From NCBI RefSeq assembly GCF_002157225.2, contig NZ_CP020038.1, positions 4,680,501-4,744,500 of the forward strand: a stretch of DNA of 64,000 bases. The letters are read 5' to 3'. The translations under genes were made by a program, and so were the position numbers. Source of the DNA: Agarilytica rhodophyticola. Its GTDB lineage: Bacteria; Pseudomonadota; Gammaproteobacteria; Pseudomonadales; Cellvibrionaceae. Shown in pieces: positions 39,495-48,465 of the stretch. Position 1 is the stretch's first letter. Every line of letters begins with the position of its first letter. Under the pieces are notes generated by a model. The model worked only from the letters and a program-made list of their open reading frames with translations, made no database searches and was not told where the DNA came from.

Positions 39495-39933
39495 AAAAAG
39501 TTCCAAGCAATACCAGTGAATTGAACTGTCGTCATAACTAACACTAATAAAAAATTATTAAAGCTCACATTTCCATCTCGCTATTACGAAAACAATTTGA
39601 ATATATTTGTCATTATTAGTGATTGTTTTGCCAACACTAGTATTAACTTGAGCTTCTCATGGTGAAGTGTCGACCTGATATACGATGCGAAAGTGATACT
39701 GTTGAGGTTGTATTCCAATAGAGATCAAAATGCCCTCTGCTAACGGATTTTAGAAAGTTCAAAATCAAGCAAACGCGTAAAACCAGACAAGTGCCACTTT
39801 GCGCATACTATTTTTGGCTCTTGTTATTAGTAGAGGTGCCATTACATCAGACGTTTACTGCGTCGACCTAACAACAAGTGGAAAGTAAGCTGCGGTAATA
39901 TCTCTTGCAACTTGTTTAGCGGAAAAAAGAATA
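39495..39933. other. divergent promoter region between di-haem and GH16 genes
   Basis: About 440 AT-rich bases between divergent starts. No reading frame or clear repeat. Shared control of both genes is plausible from position only. Confidence 0.4.
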
Positions 39934-41766
39934 ATGAATAACATTCAGTTTCTATCAACTAAAGTGCTCTTACTCATTACACTTAGTGCCACGTTGTTAG
40001 CTTGTGGTGGCTCTGATTCCTCATCCCCTACTTTTGAAACCTCTTCACAAGCCTCGTCAACACCTCTGCCAGTAAATAGCCATACTCGTCATTGGCAGAT
40101 GGTATGGAATGACGAATTTGATGGGCCTGACATTGATCTTGGCAAGTGGAGCCACGAAGTCAATTGTTGGGGAGGCGGTAACAACGAGCAACAGTGTTAT
40201 ACAGACCGAGCTATCAACTCATTTATCGACGATGGCATGCTCAACATCGTCGCACGCAGAGAACAATTTACCGGACCTGCAACACCTGATGGTAGCGCCG
40301 GCAACAATGCAACTTTGCCTTATACCTCTGCCCGCCTAAGAAGCATGAACAAAGGCGACTGGAAATACGGCCGCTTTGAAATTAGAGCCAAACTTCCAGA
40401 GGGCCAAGGCACCTGGCCTGCCATATGGATGCTGCCCACTGACTATGTTTACGGTGGTTGGGCCGCATCTGGCGAAATTGATATTATGGAAGCGGTCAAC
40501 TTAAAAACACAATCAGATGAAGCAGAAGCACCACCAGGAACTTCAGAGGCTCGCGTTCACGGCACCTTACATTACGGAAGAAGCTGGCCGGATAACGTTA
40601 ATTCCGGCACTGACTATAAATTACCTAATGGTGTTAATCCTGCCGATGACTTTCATGTGTATGCAGTGGAATGGGAAGCCGGGGAAATACGCTGGTACGT
40701 AGACGATCATCATTTCGCTACCCAAAGAGAAAGTGGCTGGTACAGCCAATTTTTGGACGAAAGCGGCACCATGATAAATGGGCCAACTGGCTCCCCTTTT
40801 GATCAAAAATTTCACATGTTATTAAATCTTGCCGTAGGTGGCGCCTGGGCAGGTAATGTCAATGAGAAAGGTATCGACGAATCGGTGTTTCCTCAGACAT
40901 TAGTTATCGACTATGTGCGCGTCTATGAGTGCGCGGTGTCACCTACTACTGGTGCCGGTTGTGCAAATCTTGGCAATAGCGCCGAGCTGGTAGCAGGAAA
41001 TACCGCTCCACCAGTAGTGGATTCAAGCAGTGACTATGGTTCAGGGCCTGTGTACACACTTTATAACAATGGTGTTACCGAGGGACTGGAGTTACGCTCT
41101 TATAATCCAGATAACCAAATTGCCATTTCTGAAGTTGCTGAAACTAATCGCGGCAGTGTGCTCAGGGTCGACAAAACGGGTGTCAATGGGAATGTATATT
41201 TTGCCTATCCACCTCGTGTAGATTTAAGTGATTTCGCAGCAGGCAGCACACTTATATTCGAACTGAAGGTAGTCGATAACAGCGTAAGTAATCCAGCTAC
41301 CAGCTTATTGATAAAGATTGACAGTGGTTGGCCAAATGTCAGTGATATAGAAGTCCCTATTGACAACACTAATGAATGGTCAGAAATACGTATAAGCGTA
41401 ACAGAGCTTGCGACACGAAGAAATTCGTTAGCAAATGGCATCGCGACCTTGTCAGATATTATCAACCCCTTCGTTATAGAGCCGACAGGTGCGATAAGTT
41501 TACTTATTGACAATATTCGCTTTACAACAGCAGATGGAGACACAACTACGCCCACCATCCCCCCAAGCCCAAAAGCACAGGTAGATCTGCCCGTTACTTT
41601 TGAGGATGAGCAGGTAGACTATTCTCGAATAGACTTCGGCGGAGTCTCCACAATATTAACGAGTGATCCAACTGGCGCTGCTGGTAGAGTAGCCATGACG
41701 ACAAGGACGCAAAATGCGGAAACCTGGGCAGGTACTACTATGAGTACTAGGGCCTGTTCACACTAA
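39934..41766 (+). pseudogene. GH16 laminarinase-like lipoprotein, 3' end cut by a MITE-like element
   Basis: Encodes 610 residues: lipobox LLAC, a low-complexity Ser/Pro linker, then a GH16 domain (about 50-330). WNDEFDGPDID opens the domain, and GEIDIME at 180-186 supplies E181, D183 and E186. The fold fits endo-beta-1,3-glucanases (laminarinases). A beta-sandwich module (about 365-530) follows, then the start of a second C-terminal module from about 550. The element at 41748 ends the native sequence at T605 and adds five foreign residues before TAA. The catalytic domain is intact, so a secreted enzyme may still be active. The missing 110 residues are at 42111-42443 in the same ancestral frame, giving a 715-residue original protein. 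Confidence 0.9.
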
Positions 41767-42111
41767 TGGAATCGCACCTGCTGGTAAGCATTTTTTCGAC
41801 TAGCTAGGCAACACAAACGCCGTTTAGTTATTCTCGGCAATTGCTCCTGCATTGCTCTAATTACCTGTATCCATACAGGCATAAATAAGTGCGTGTTAAC
41901 GACGCTAGGCGGAAAAATGCTACCAGCCCTTGGCAGTTGCTCCTGCACTGCCCTAATACACCACATCCATGTGGCTATTCGGGTTTGCACTCAAAGGCGC
42001 TACTCTGCGTTACTCATCGCTCATTTAGAGCGACTAAACTACACTCTTCGCGTCTTGATTAGCGCTTTTGAGTGTAAACAGGAGCGGTTAAATTAGTGTG
42101 AACAGGCCCTA
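41748..42111. mobile_element. MITE-like element, copy 2 (364 bp), inside the GH16 gene
   Basis: Perfect 20-bp terminal inverted repeats starting TAGGGCCTGTTCACACTAAT, with TA (or CTAG) on both flanks. No transposase. Inside are two diverged copies of a 26-base unit, 41836-41861 and 41932-41957, 96 bases apart. Each is followed by a small hairpin (CCTGTATCCATACAGG and CCACATCCATGTGG). Inner arms GCACTCAAA and TTTTGAGTG pair further in. It shares its left 28 bases with copy 1. Confidence 0.88.
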
Positions 42112-42443
42112 GCGAAGGGTTTGCGTCGATAATTCCGATAACAAAAACTAGTAGCCTTATGAAAGTTTGGTTGTATTCGCCCCGAGAAAATATTCCAGTC
42201 CGCTTAAAATTAGAAGATCATAGTAATCCTGCGCATAGTGTTGAGAGTGAGGTTCACACAACACAAGCCAACCAATGGCATGAATTAATATTCGACTTTA
42301 ATAATCATGTGCTGGGTACCGAGCCATTAATTCAACCAGGCTGGCGTTTCGATAAAGCCTCCATATTTTTCAACTTTGGTACTTCAGGAGCTATCGCGGG
42401 AGAAGAAGTGTACTATTGGGACAATATTTCATTTGGAAATTAG
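42112..42443 (+). pseudogene. detached C-terminal module of the GH16 protein
   Basis: 110 residues that continue the GH16 frame once the element and one TA are removed. It reads SEGFASIIP, then MKVWLYSPRENIPVRLKLED, and ends KASIFFNFGTSGAIAGEEVYY. This is the second half of a C-terminal module common in secreted marine glycan hydrolases. An ATG at 42159 is just an internal Met; I see no ribosome-binding site, so it is probably not translated. Confidence 0.85.
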
Positions 42444-42457
42444 CGAACAAGCTCTAC

Positions 42458-42479
42458 TAGGGCCCGTTAACAGGCCCTA
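42458..42479. repeat. 22-bp palindrome equal to joined element ends
   Basis: TAGGGCCCGTT followed by AACAGGCCCTA matches a head-to-head junction of the MITE terminal repeats at 21 of 22 positions. It lies 15 bases after the GH16 stop, and its right end supplies the stop codon of the convergent AraC gene. It can fold with a TTAA loop. Confidence 0.7.
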
Positions 42480-43634
42480 TGATATACTCTTAATAAGTTT
42501 TTGAGAGGCACAATACGCACGGTACTGTGTTGGCGTCATGCCAGTAAATTTTTTAAAAAAGCGGTTGAATGCCGATTTACTATTAAAACCAGAGCGGTTC
42601 ATCACATCGATCATAGATACACCTGCTCCATCTTTAGCTAAAACATCTTTCGCATGTTCAACACGATAATAATTGACAAACTCAAAGAAATTTCTCTCAT
42701 AGTGCTTATTTATAATCGCTGACAATAAACGTTTAGGCAATGAAGTTACCTTAGACAACTTGTTCAGCGATAATTCTGGGTCAAGGTACACTTGACGATG
42801 ATTCATCGCCTCATTAATTCTTTGCACATGCTCTGTCGTATATAACTGTGTGGCAAAGGTTGTTTCTACTTCCAAAGCATTGTGTTTAAGAGTGTAACTG
42901 GCCCGTGAGATATTGAGAAACAACAAGGTTACCACAAGAGCTAAGTGAGCATAATTCTTAAGCAAGGACAAGATATGACCGGATAAATTAACTTGTGTCA
43001 ACGCTTGGGCTAAAGTGTCCCATAACCAAAGAAATACAAAGCCAATCACAAGTAAACGCAACCAATCAGCATTAACTTTGTCAATACTTGAGATATTATC
43101 TTTTAGTTTTTGGCTGTGGGCCTGAAGCATTCTTAAACATAAAAAGCCGTAGACAATATAGGACAGTTTTGACAACCACATAAAAAATCTAAAAATCGGA
43201 TCGGCAAAAAGAATAGAGTAATTATGTATACCCGCCTCTAAATTTTGCTCACCTAGAGAATGGTATATCAGTGGAATAGCAATGATAAAAAATATTCCAG
43301 GTAAAAAATGCAAAGCACTGTTTGGTGTTAATGTTAGGTTGAAAAAAAGAACGGACTTTACATAAAAAAATAACAGTGGCGCCTGTAAGAAAAGAGAGAC
43401 TTTAAAAATAAAGAAAATGTGAGGAGACAACAAAAGTAGTTGACTCTTAATCGCCAGAGACCAATAAATAAGTGCGTCCAAAAAAGTCAGCGCAATACAT
43501 AATAAAAAGAGCGATAGAAATATATTCTTTTGAGTCACTGTATTTTGTAAACCCAACAGGCCAATATGAAATAAACATGCAGCAATAGCAAGAATAAGTG
43601 CCAAATCATTAATATTAAATAGCAGCACAGACAC
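42477..43634 (-). CDS. membrane-anchored AraC-family regulator
   Basis: 385 residues. Six or seven membrane helices fill residues 1-240, and an AraC/XylS DNA-binding domain fills the last 110. The two helix-turn-helix units are LSLNKLSKVTSLPKRLLSAI and VSMIDVMNRSGFNSKSAFN, ending FKKFTGMTPTQYRA. Regulators of this kind often sit beside glycan-use genes and sense an extracytoplasmic signal. The start is GTG with GAGG 7 bases upstream. It converges with the GH16 gene and may control the glucan genes. The stop lies in the 22-bp palindrome. Confidence 0.9.
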   Translation of the reverse strand: MSVLLFNINDLALILAIAACLFHIGLLGLQNTVTQKNIFLSLFLLCIALTFLDALIYWSLAIKSQLLLLSPHIFFIFKVSLFLQAPLLFFYVKSVLFFNLTLTPNSALHFLPGIFFIIAIPLIYHSLGEQNLEAGIHNYSILFADPIFRFFMWLSKLSYIVYGFLCLRMLQAHSQKLKDNISSIDKVNADWLRLLVIGFVFLWLWDTLAQALTQVNLSGHILSLLKNYAHLALVVTLLFLNISRASYTLKHNALEVETTFATQLYTTEHVQRINEAMNHRQVYLDPELSLNKLSKVTSLPKRLLSAIINKHYERNFFEFVNYYRVEHAKDVLAKDGAGVSMIDVMNRSGFNSKSAFNRFFKKFTGMTPTQYRAYCASQKLIKSIS

Positions 43635-43725
43635 AGTATCACCTCGTTATCGTTATATTTTGGTAACACTGGCAACATACACCAATCTCCCCCTTCTTCC
43701 TAGGGCATACAGGCCCAAATAGCCA

Positions 43726-43754
43726 TAAAAAAAGGCGATGAATAATCATCGCCT
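43726..43754 (-). terminator. intrinsic terminator of gene 43787
   Basis: On the minus strand AGGCGATGA and TCATCGCCT pair around a 4-base loop and run into seven T. It is a strong rho-independent site about 30 bases after the stop. Confidence 0.92.
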
Positions 43755-43786
43755 AAAGTCGGTGCAGAAGAATACAATAGTTTTAT

Positions 43787-44602
43787 TTAAAAAACAGGGA
43801 ATGCTTGTGCTAAAAAGTCTCGCAGTAGCAACCTTGGACTCTCTTGTGTAGCACCATTTTCTGAGTAGCGAACAAATACCTCCATGATGTCCTCCTGAGG
43901 TGGTGGAGCAGAGATAGAACTAACAACTAGAGCAATAGGCGTGATGTTTGAGCCGACAAGAGGCATAGGGATGTAAAGTAACTTTTCGCCCTGTCCGTGC
44001 CAAAGTACCTTTACTTCAATGCCTTCTCCAACAGTACCTTTATTGGGATCATAGTTACGTCCTAAATTACCGTTTAAGCGCATAATAACGGACTTGCCAT
44101 CGAGCGTGGTCGTATAGTTGTCAACCTCATTAAAAGGCGTAGTATTTTCCAACATTGCGTATCCTGACGCCAACATTGGGCCGAGAGGAGAAGCATTTCC
44201 ACCGACAAAAGACTCCTGCTCGTTAACGAATATATTAAATGTCACATCTACGGGGTACATAGGATCATTCAATAATAATTCTACGCGAACCGAACGAAAT
44301 ACCCAGATATTATTAGCGATAGCAATATAGCTATTAGTAAAGGGATCGAAGCTAAAGTTATTGACATTTAAATTTGGAGCATTTTCGAAATTGACAGAGA
44401 AATTAGTCACATTCGTCTGCCCATTGTACGAATTGAACTCAGTTTTTACTTTACCTGTAGCAATGCCTCCCAATTCCAATGAAGGATAAACGGGAAAACT
44501 GGATGTGTGTGTTGAAAATGAATATTGCGCTGTTTGTGCCGACACCTGCATACTCGCCAATGCAAGCAGTGTGGCGCAGATAACGAATTTAATGTACTTC
44601 AT
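43787..44602 (-). CDS. secreted beta-rich protein of unknown function
   Basis: 271 residues. Signal peptide ending VSAQ, then a beta-rich mature protein with a Tyr/Ser/Asn-rich start (QTAQYSFSTHTSS). I recognise no family. AAGGA precedes the ATG and a strong terminator follows, so it is a single-gene unit between an AraC regulator and a non-coding region. Confidence 0.65.
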   Translation of the reverse strand: MKYIKFVICATLLALASMQVSAQTAQYSFSTHTSSFPVYPSLELGGIATGKVKTEFNSYNGQTNVTNFSVNFENAPNLNVNNFSFDPFTNSYIAIANNIWVFRSVRVELLLNDPMYPVDVTFNIFVNEQESFVGGNASPLGPMLASGYAMLENTTPFNEVDNYTTTLDGKSVIMRLNGNLGRNYDPNKGTVGEGIEVKVLWHGQGEKLLYIPMPLVGSNITPIALVVSSISAPPPQEDIMEVFVRYSENGATQESPRLLLRDFLAQAFPVF

Positions 44603-45719
44603 AAGATATTCCTTTTAAGTATTACAACAGTATATTGATTACATACAATACATAAATAAAAAGCACTCTCTTGACGAGAAAAATCAAAAGGGTGTTAGAT
44701 GAGAACAAATTATTTTTTGCCATGTAGCCTTCCTATTTCACAGTCCATTGCTACATTTTTATGTCCCTATTTATCTTCAATAGATATGAGCTAAGCACTC
44801 TTACATGACCTGCTTATTATATAAAAAAACACGAAAAATATCAGCTATTTTCTTAAATAAACCGGCTTAATTATTTTCGAAAACCGTTAGTAAGCCCTTC
44901 ATTAAACTTGCAAAAAAACGTTAGTAAATCCTTAATATTTACTAACGTTTTTTATATTAAACCATTTAAAATAATAAAAACTGCCGGTCATAATAGAACA
45001 AAAAATAAAATATTTTTTTATTAAAAAAAAATAAAAATGTTAGCACTTCCTTAATCTGAAATTAAAAAAATTGTTAGTACTCCCTTTTTGGCAATAGAAA
45101 AATTAGCTTAGACAAATACTGATGTAATTCTGCTATACAAATATACTTTTCAAACACAGCTTTATGTTTGTCAAAAGGTGACAATTATGGTCTGCAAAAA
45201 AACGTCTAGCCGAGTATTTCTTATTCCAGTTTGGAACCTATCTGGCCTAACTGAATCAAACTGGAGCTGTTAAATTAGCCTAAAAGGTATTGAGAGGAGG
45301 GAGTGTATGTATCTTGTAGTAGATAGAATCTTCAGCAAAAATATAACGATCGATCCAAAACCTACAAATACTATAGAAGGATGGTACTGAGAAAATGGCA
45401 AGAACATGAAAGTGGCAAGAGTAAGAAAGTGGCAGAGACGAGATACGGAGGAAATTAAACAAATGCCTAAAAGTAGCTTCAGAAGTTCGTGTTAAGCACT
45501 CACCGAGGATAATGCAAAGCACTCATACTGCAAGGCTTATGGTAAGTAGGCTAAAAATTTTTATCAGTTTTTTTCGAATAAAAATGTCGAATAAACAGTG
45601 TTTACCTGTGTATGTGTTTACTACTATCATATACCGGTAATTTTTTATAGCTTTTTTTCGCGCGGTATAGCTCTGTTATAGAAGAGCTGTCCCCCTATTA
45701 ACTAGTAAGTAGCAAATCC
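44603..45719. other. 1.1-kb intergenic region before the ABC/HlyD/TolC operon
   Basis: Very AT-rich with no gene supported; an 80-codon minus frame at 45280-45522 is judged spurious. It carries the GTTAGT repeats described separately, an 8-bp hairpin (CCAGTTTG/CAAACTGG, about 45229-45261) and a 6-bp dyad TTGTCA/TGACAA near 45170. Confidence 0.45.
44886..45090. repeat. array of GTTAGTA-N-CCTT motifs
   Basis: GTTAG begins at 44886, 44920, 45039 and 45073, in two pairs each spaced exactly 34 bases. All are followed by a C/T-rich CCTT block. The second copy is completed by its inverse (ATTTACTAACG), forming an AAACGTTAGTAAAT hairpin with a T run that also looks like a terminator. This could be an operator array or terminator remnants. 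Confidence 0.5.
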
Positions 45720-47435
45720 ATGACAAACGACACTGTACCCGCTTCCAACAAGCATCCTGCGACCTGGCTATGGCAGTTATTGGCACCAGATCGTAGTTTT
45801 TATCGTGTTGCTATTACCTACAGTTTAGCAATTAGCCTGCTCACCCTTTCTGTGCCAATTGCAGTACAAACATTAATCAACACTCTCGCCAACGTAGCCT
45901 CAATACGAGCGATTATTGTTCTGGCGATACTTTTGTTCCTGACCTTGCTAGTCTCCGGCGCTCTAACTGCTTTGCGCACCCGCACGATGGAATATTTTGA
46001 AAGGCGAATTTATGCCCGCCTAACAGCGGAGGTTAGCCTGCATACTATATATGCCCGCCATGAATACTTTGAAGGACGGAGAAATACAGACATTACCAAC
46101 CGCTACTTCGATATCATGACATTGCAGAAGAATGTTCCATTCTTACTGGTGGATGGCTTCGCTTTGGTCTTACAAATGTTGGTAGGGTTCAGCCTTGTTT
46201 CTTTTTATCATCCGATACTCTTAATGTTTAATATTGGCGTCATATTAGCGCTGATACTTTTTTGGAAACTATGGGGACGCTCAGCAGTCAGCAGTGCAGT
46301 CGCGCTCTCTCATGCGAAATACGAAATGTCCAAGTGGTTAGACAGCTTGGCCTATGCTCATGAGTTTTTTAAATCCACCCGTCATATCGACTACGCAGTA
46401 GAACGCACAGACTCACTTACAAATCATTATGTTAGCGGCCACAGAAAACACTTTAAATACACTTTCGCACAAACGATTTCTTTTCTACTGCTCTATGCCG
46501 TTGCCAGTGCGAGTTTGCTCGGTATCGGTGGTTGGTTGGTAATCATCGGCCAGTTATCAATGGGACAGCTAGTAGCTGCTGAGTTGATTCTATCTGCTAT
46601 TTTATTCGGCCTATCGAAGATGGCCGACTATCTTAAAAACTACTATGAAATGTGTGGCGCCGCTGATGAGCTTGGCCAAGTATTTTCTATCCCACAAGAA
46701 AATATTGATAACAGCGCTAAACATGCTCTGAACGGTGGTGCGCTTGTTTTTGATCAAGTGCGCTTACACGATATACATAACACCGAATATATGTTCAATT
46801 TCAAAATTCCAGCGAATGTAAAAGTGTTAGCTCACGCAGAAAAAAGCAGCACTCACCGTGCGATTATCCATCTACTCAAACGTCATACTCATCCCAGCTC
46901 AGGATCAATCCAACTTGCAGGTTGTGACCTTGAAGATCTAGATGTATATCATCTGCGTCAAGACGTAGTAGTCATCGATCGATCACCAATCGTAGAATGT
47001 AGCATTGAAGATTATCTTAGAATGTCATGCCCTGCGGTTTCACTTTCAGAGATTCGTTCAGTATTAAAACATGTAGGTATTAAAGAAGAAGTTGAGAATT
47101 TGCCCGACGGCCTAAAAACATTATTGTCTCCCTTGGGTGACCCTTTATCACCTGTGTCTTTTTTACATTTAAAACTCGCCGCTTGCTTGTTAACACAACC
47201 TAAGATTTTGGTGCTGACACAATTCTTCGACTTGTTAAACCCTAATGTATTAGAGCAAACATTGTCATTAGTATCCAAACTTCCCATGACCGTTTTATAT
47301 TTCACCAAACAAGTTAACCACCCTATTTTTGACCATCGCTTATTGCTGGAAGAGAAGCAACAAAAATTAACCTCGGGCAACAATGCTTCAGTCAATAACG
47401 ATAATACTGTGCTGGCAGGAGCCGATAATGACTAA
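45720..47435 (+). CDS. ABC exporter-like protein with degenerate ATPase domain
   Basis: 571 residues. A six-helix exporter-type membrane domain (about 25-305) is followed by a nucleotide-binding domain of normal length (about 340-570) that has lost its catalytic sequences. The Walker A region is HAEKSSTHR (372-380) instead of G-x-x-G-x-G-K-S/T. The signature LSGGQ is LSPVS (476-480), the Walker B end is LVLTQFF instead of L-D-E-A, the Q-loop residue is Asp (420) and the H-loop lacks His. No C39 peptidase domain. It heads an operon with HlyD- and TolC-like genes. It may use a separate ATPase partner, act without ATP, or be decaying. The frame is intact and the coding bias is normal. Confidence 0.85.
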   Translation: MTNDTVPASNKHPATWLWQLLAPDRSFYRVAITYSLAISLLTLSVPIAVQTLINTLANVASIRAIIVLAILLFLTLLVSGALTALRTRTMEYFERRIYARLTAEVSLHTIYARHEYFEGRRNTDITNRYFDIMTLQKNVPFLLVDGFALVLQMLVGFSLVSFYHPILLMFNIGVILALILFWKLWGRSAVSSAVALSHAKYEMSKWLDSLAYAHEFFKSTRHIDYAVERTDSLTNHYVSGHRKHFKYTFAQTISFLLLYAVASASLLGIGGWLVIIGQLSMGQLVAAELILSAILFGLSKMADYLKNYYEMCGAADELGQVFSIPQENIDNSAKHALNGGALVFDQVRLHDIHNTEYMFNFKIPANVKVLAHAEKSSTHRAIIHLLKRHTHPSSGSIQLAGCDLEDLDVYHLRQDVVVIDRSPIVECSIEDYLRMSCPAVSLSEIRSVLKHVGIKEEVENLPDGLKTLLSPLGDPLSPVSFLHLKLAACLLTQPKILVLTQFFDLLNPNVLEQTLSLVSKLPMTVLYFTKQVNHPIFDHRLLLEEKQQKLTSGNNASVNNDNTVLAGADND

Positions 47436-48465
47436 GCTTAATCATCGAAATAGAGATAAGTTTCACACGCTCGCCGCACAAACACTGCCCAGTGCCGCAT
47501 CTTTAGTTGCCAAACTGACAGGCTTAGGTATTTTAATGCTGGCTCTGGTTTTATGGTTTACTCCATGGGTGCAAACTGCGCCGGGAACGGGGGAAGTTAG
47601 TACGCTTGATCCGCAAGATAGAATACAGGCTATCAGTGCCCTGGTAACGGGTCAGATAGGACAGTGGCATGTGCAAGAAGGTCAGCCAGTAAAAAAAGGT
47701 GACCCTATTGTTACTCTGGTGGATACCGATCGTAATCTGTTACAAAGGCTCAATGCCGAAAAAGCAGCGGTTGTATACGAACATCAAGCGAATGTTATTG
47801 CTACCGAGACTGCGCGCATAGACCTTGAGCGGCGGAAAAAGCTTTTTGACCAAGGCCTAGTGTCGCGACGGGATTTAGAACAAGCGAACATTAAATATGA
47901 GGGCATGAAAGCAAAAATGGGAGAAACTCTCGCCAAGGTCAATCAAGTTGACGTGCGTCTTTCAAGACTATCCTCGCAAACTAAAGTAGCCCCGCGAGAT
48001 GGTACTATCTCACGCTTAACCTCAGCAGGCAGCGCCACCTATGTGAAGGCAGGAGAAACTCTCGCCACTTTTATCCCTAAAGATGTGGAACGAGCCGTGG
48101 TTATGGAAATAAGTGGCTTAGATGCACCACTCATAAAACCTGGCCAAAAAGTACGCCTGCAATTTGAGGGCTGGCCGGTACTACAGTTCAGTGGTTGGCC
48201 AGCTGCGGCTGTAGGAACCTTCGGAGGCTTGGTAAAGTTTATAGAGCCTGTTGCCTCACTTAGAGGCACATTTAATGTGTGGTTAACCGAAGACCCTAAC
48301 GACATACCTTGGCCAAGTGACGGCTTTGTTCGATTAGGTAGTAAGGCGAAAGGTTGGGTTTTACTCAGTGAGGTCAGTTTAGGTTATGAAATTTGGCGAC
48401 AGCTCAACAATTTCCCTCCTGAGTATTCGGCAATTGAAAATGGTGACTATAAAGATGGTAAATAG
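47428..48465 (+). CDS. HlyD-family membrane-fusion protein
   Basis: 345 residues from the ATG at 47428, preceded by AGGAG and overlapping the ABC gene by 8 bases. One membrane helix (about 26-46), then the biotinyl-lipoyl halves (VTGQIGQWHVQEGQPVKKGD, later KVAPRDGTISRL), a helical hairpin in between, and a barrel domain. It would link the inner-membrane ABC protein to the TolC-like channel. The 47383 ATG would start inside the ABC gene without a ribosome-binding site. Confidence 0.9.
   Translation: MTKLNHRNRDKFHTLAAQTLPSAASLVAKLTGLGILMLALVLWFTPWVQTAPGTGEVSTLDPQDRIQAISALVTGQIGQWHVQEGQPVKKGDPIVTLVDTDRNLLQRLNAEKAAVVYEHQANVIATETARIDLERRKKLFDQGLVSRRDLEQANIKYEGMKAKMGETLAKVNQVDVRLSRLSSQTKVAPRDGTISRLTSAGSATYVKAGETLATFIPKDVERAVVMEISGLDAPLIKPGQKVRLQFEGWPVLQFSGWPAAAVGTFGGLVKFIEPVASLRGTFNVWLTEDPNDIPWPSDGFVRLGSKAKGWVLLSEVSLGYEIWRQLNNFPPEYSAIENGDYKDGK

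Noticed and set aside
41763-42096. Frames of 67-75 codons on both strands
   Set aside because: They lie inside the 364-bp element, are mirror images caused by its repeats, and have no start signals.
45280-45522. 80-codon minus-strand reading frame before the ABC operon
   Set aside because: Odd composition, no ribosome-binding site, no recognisable family; the stretch looks like low-complexity non-coding DNA.
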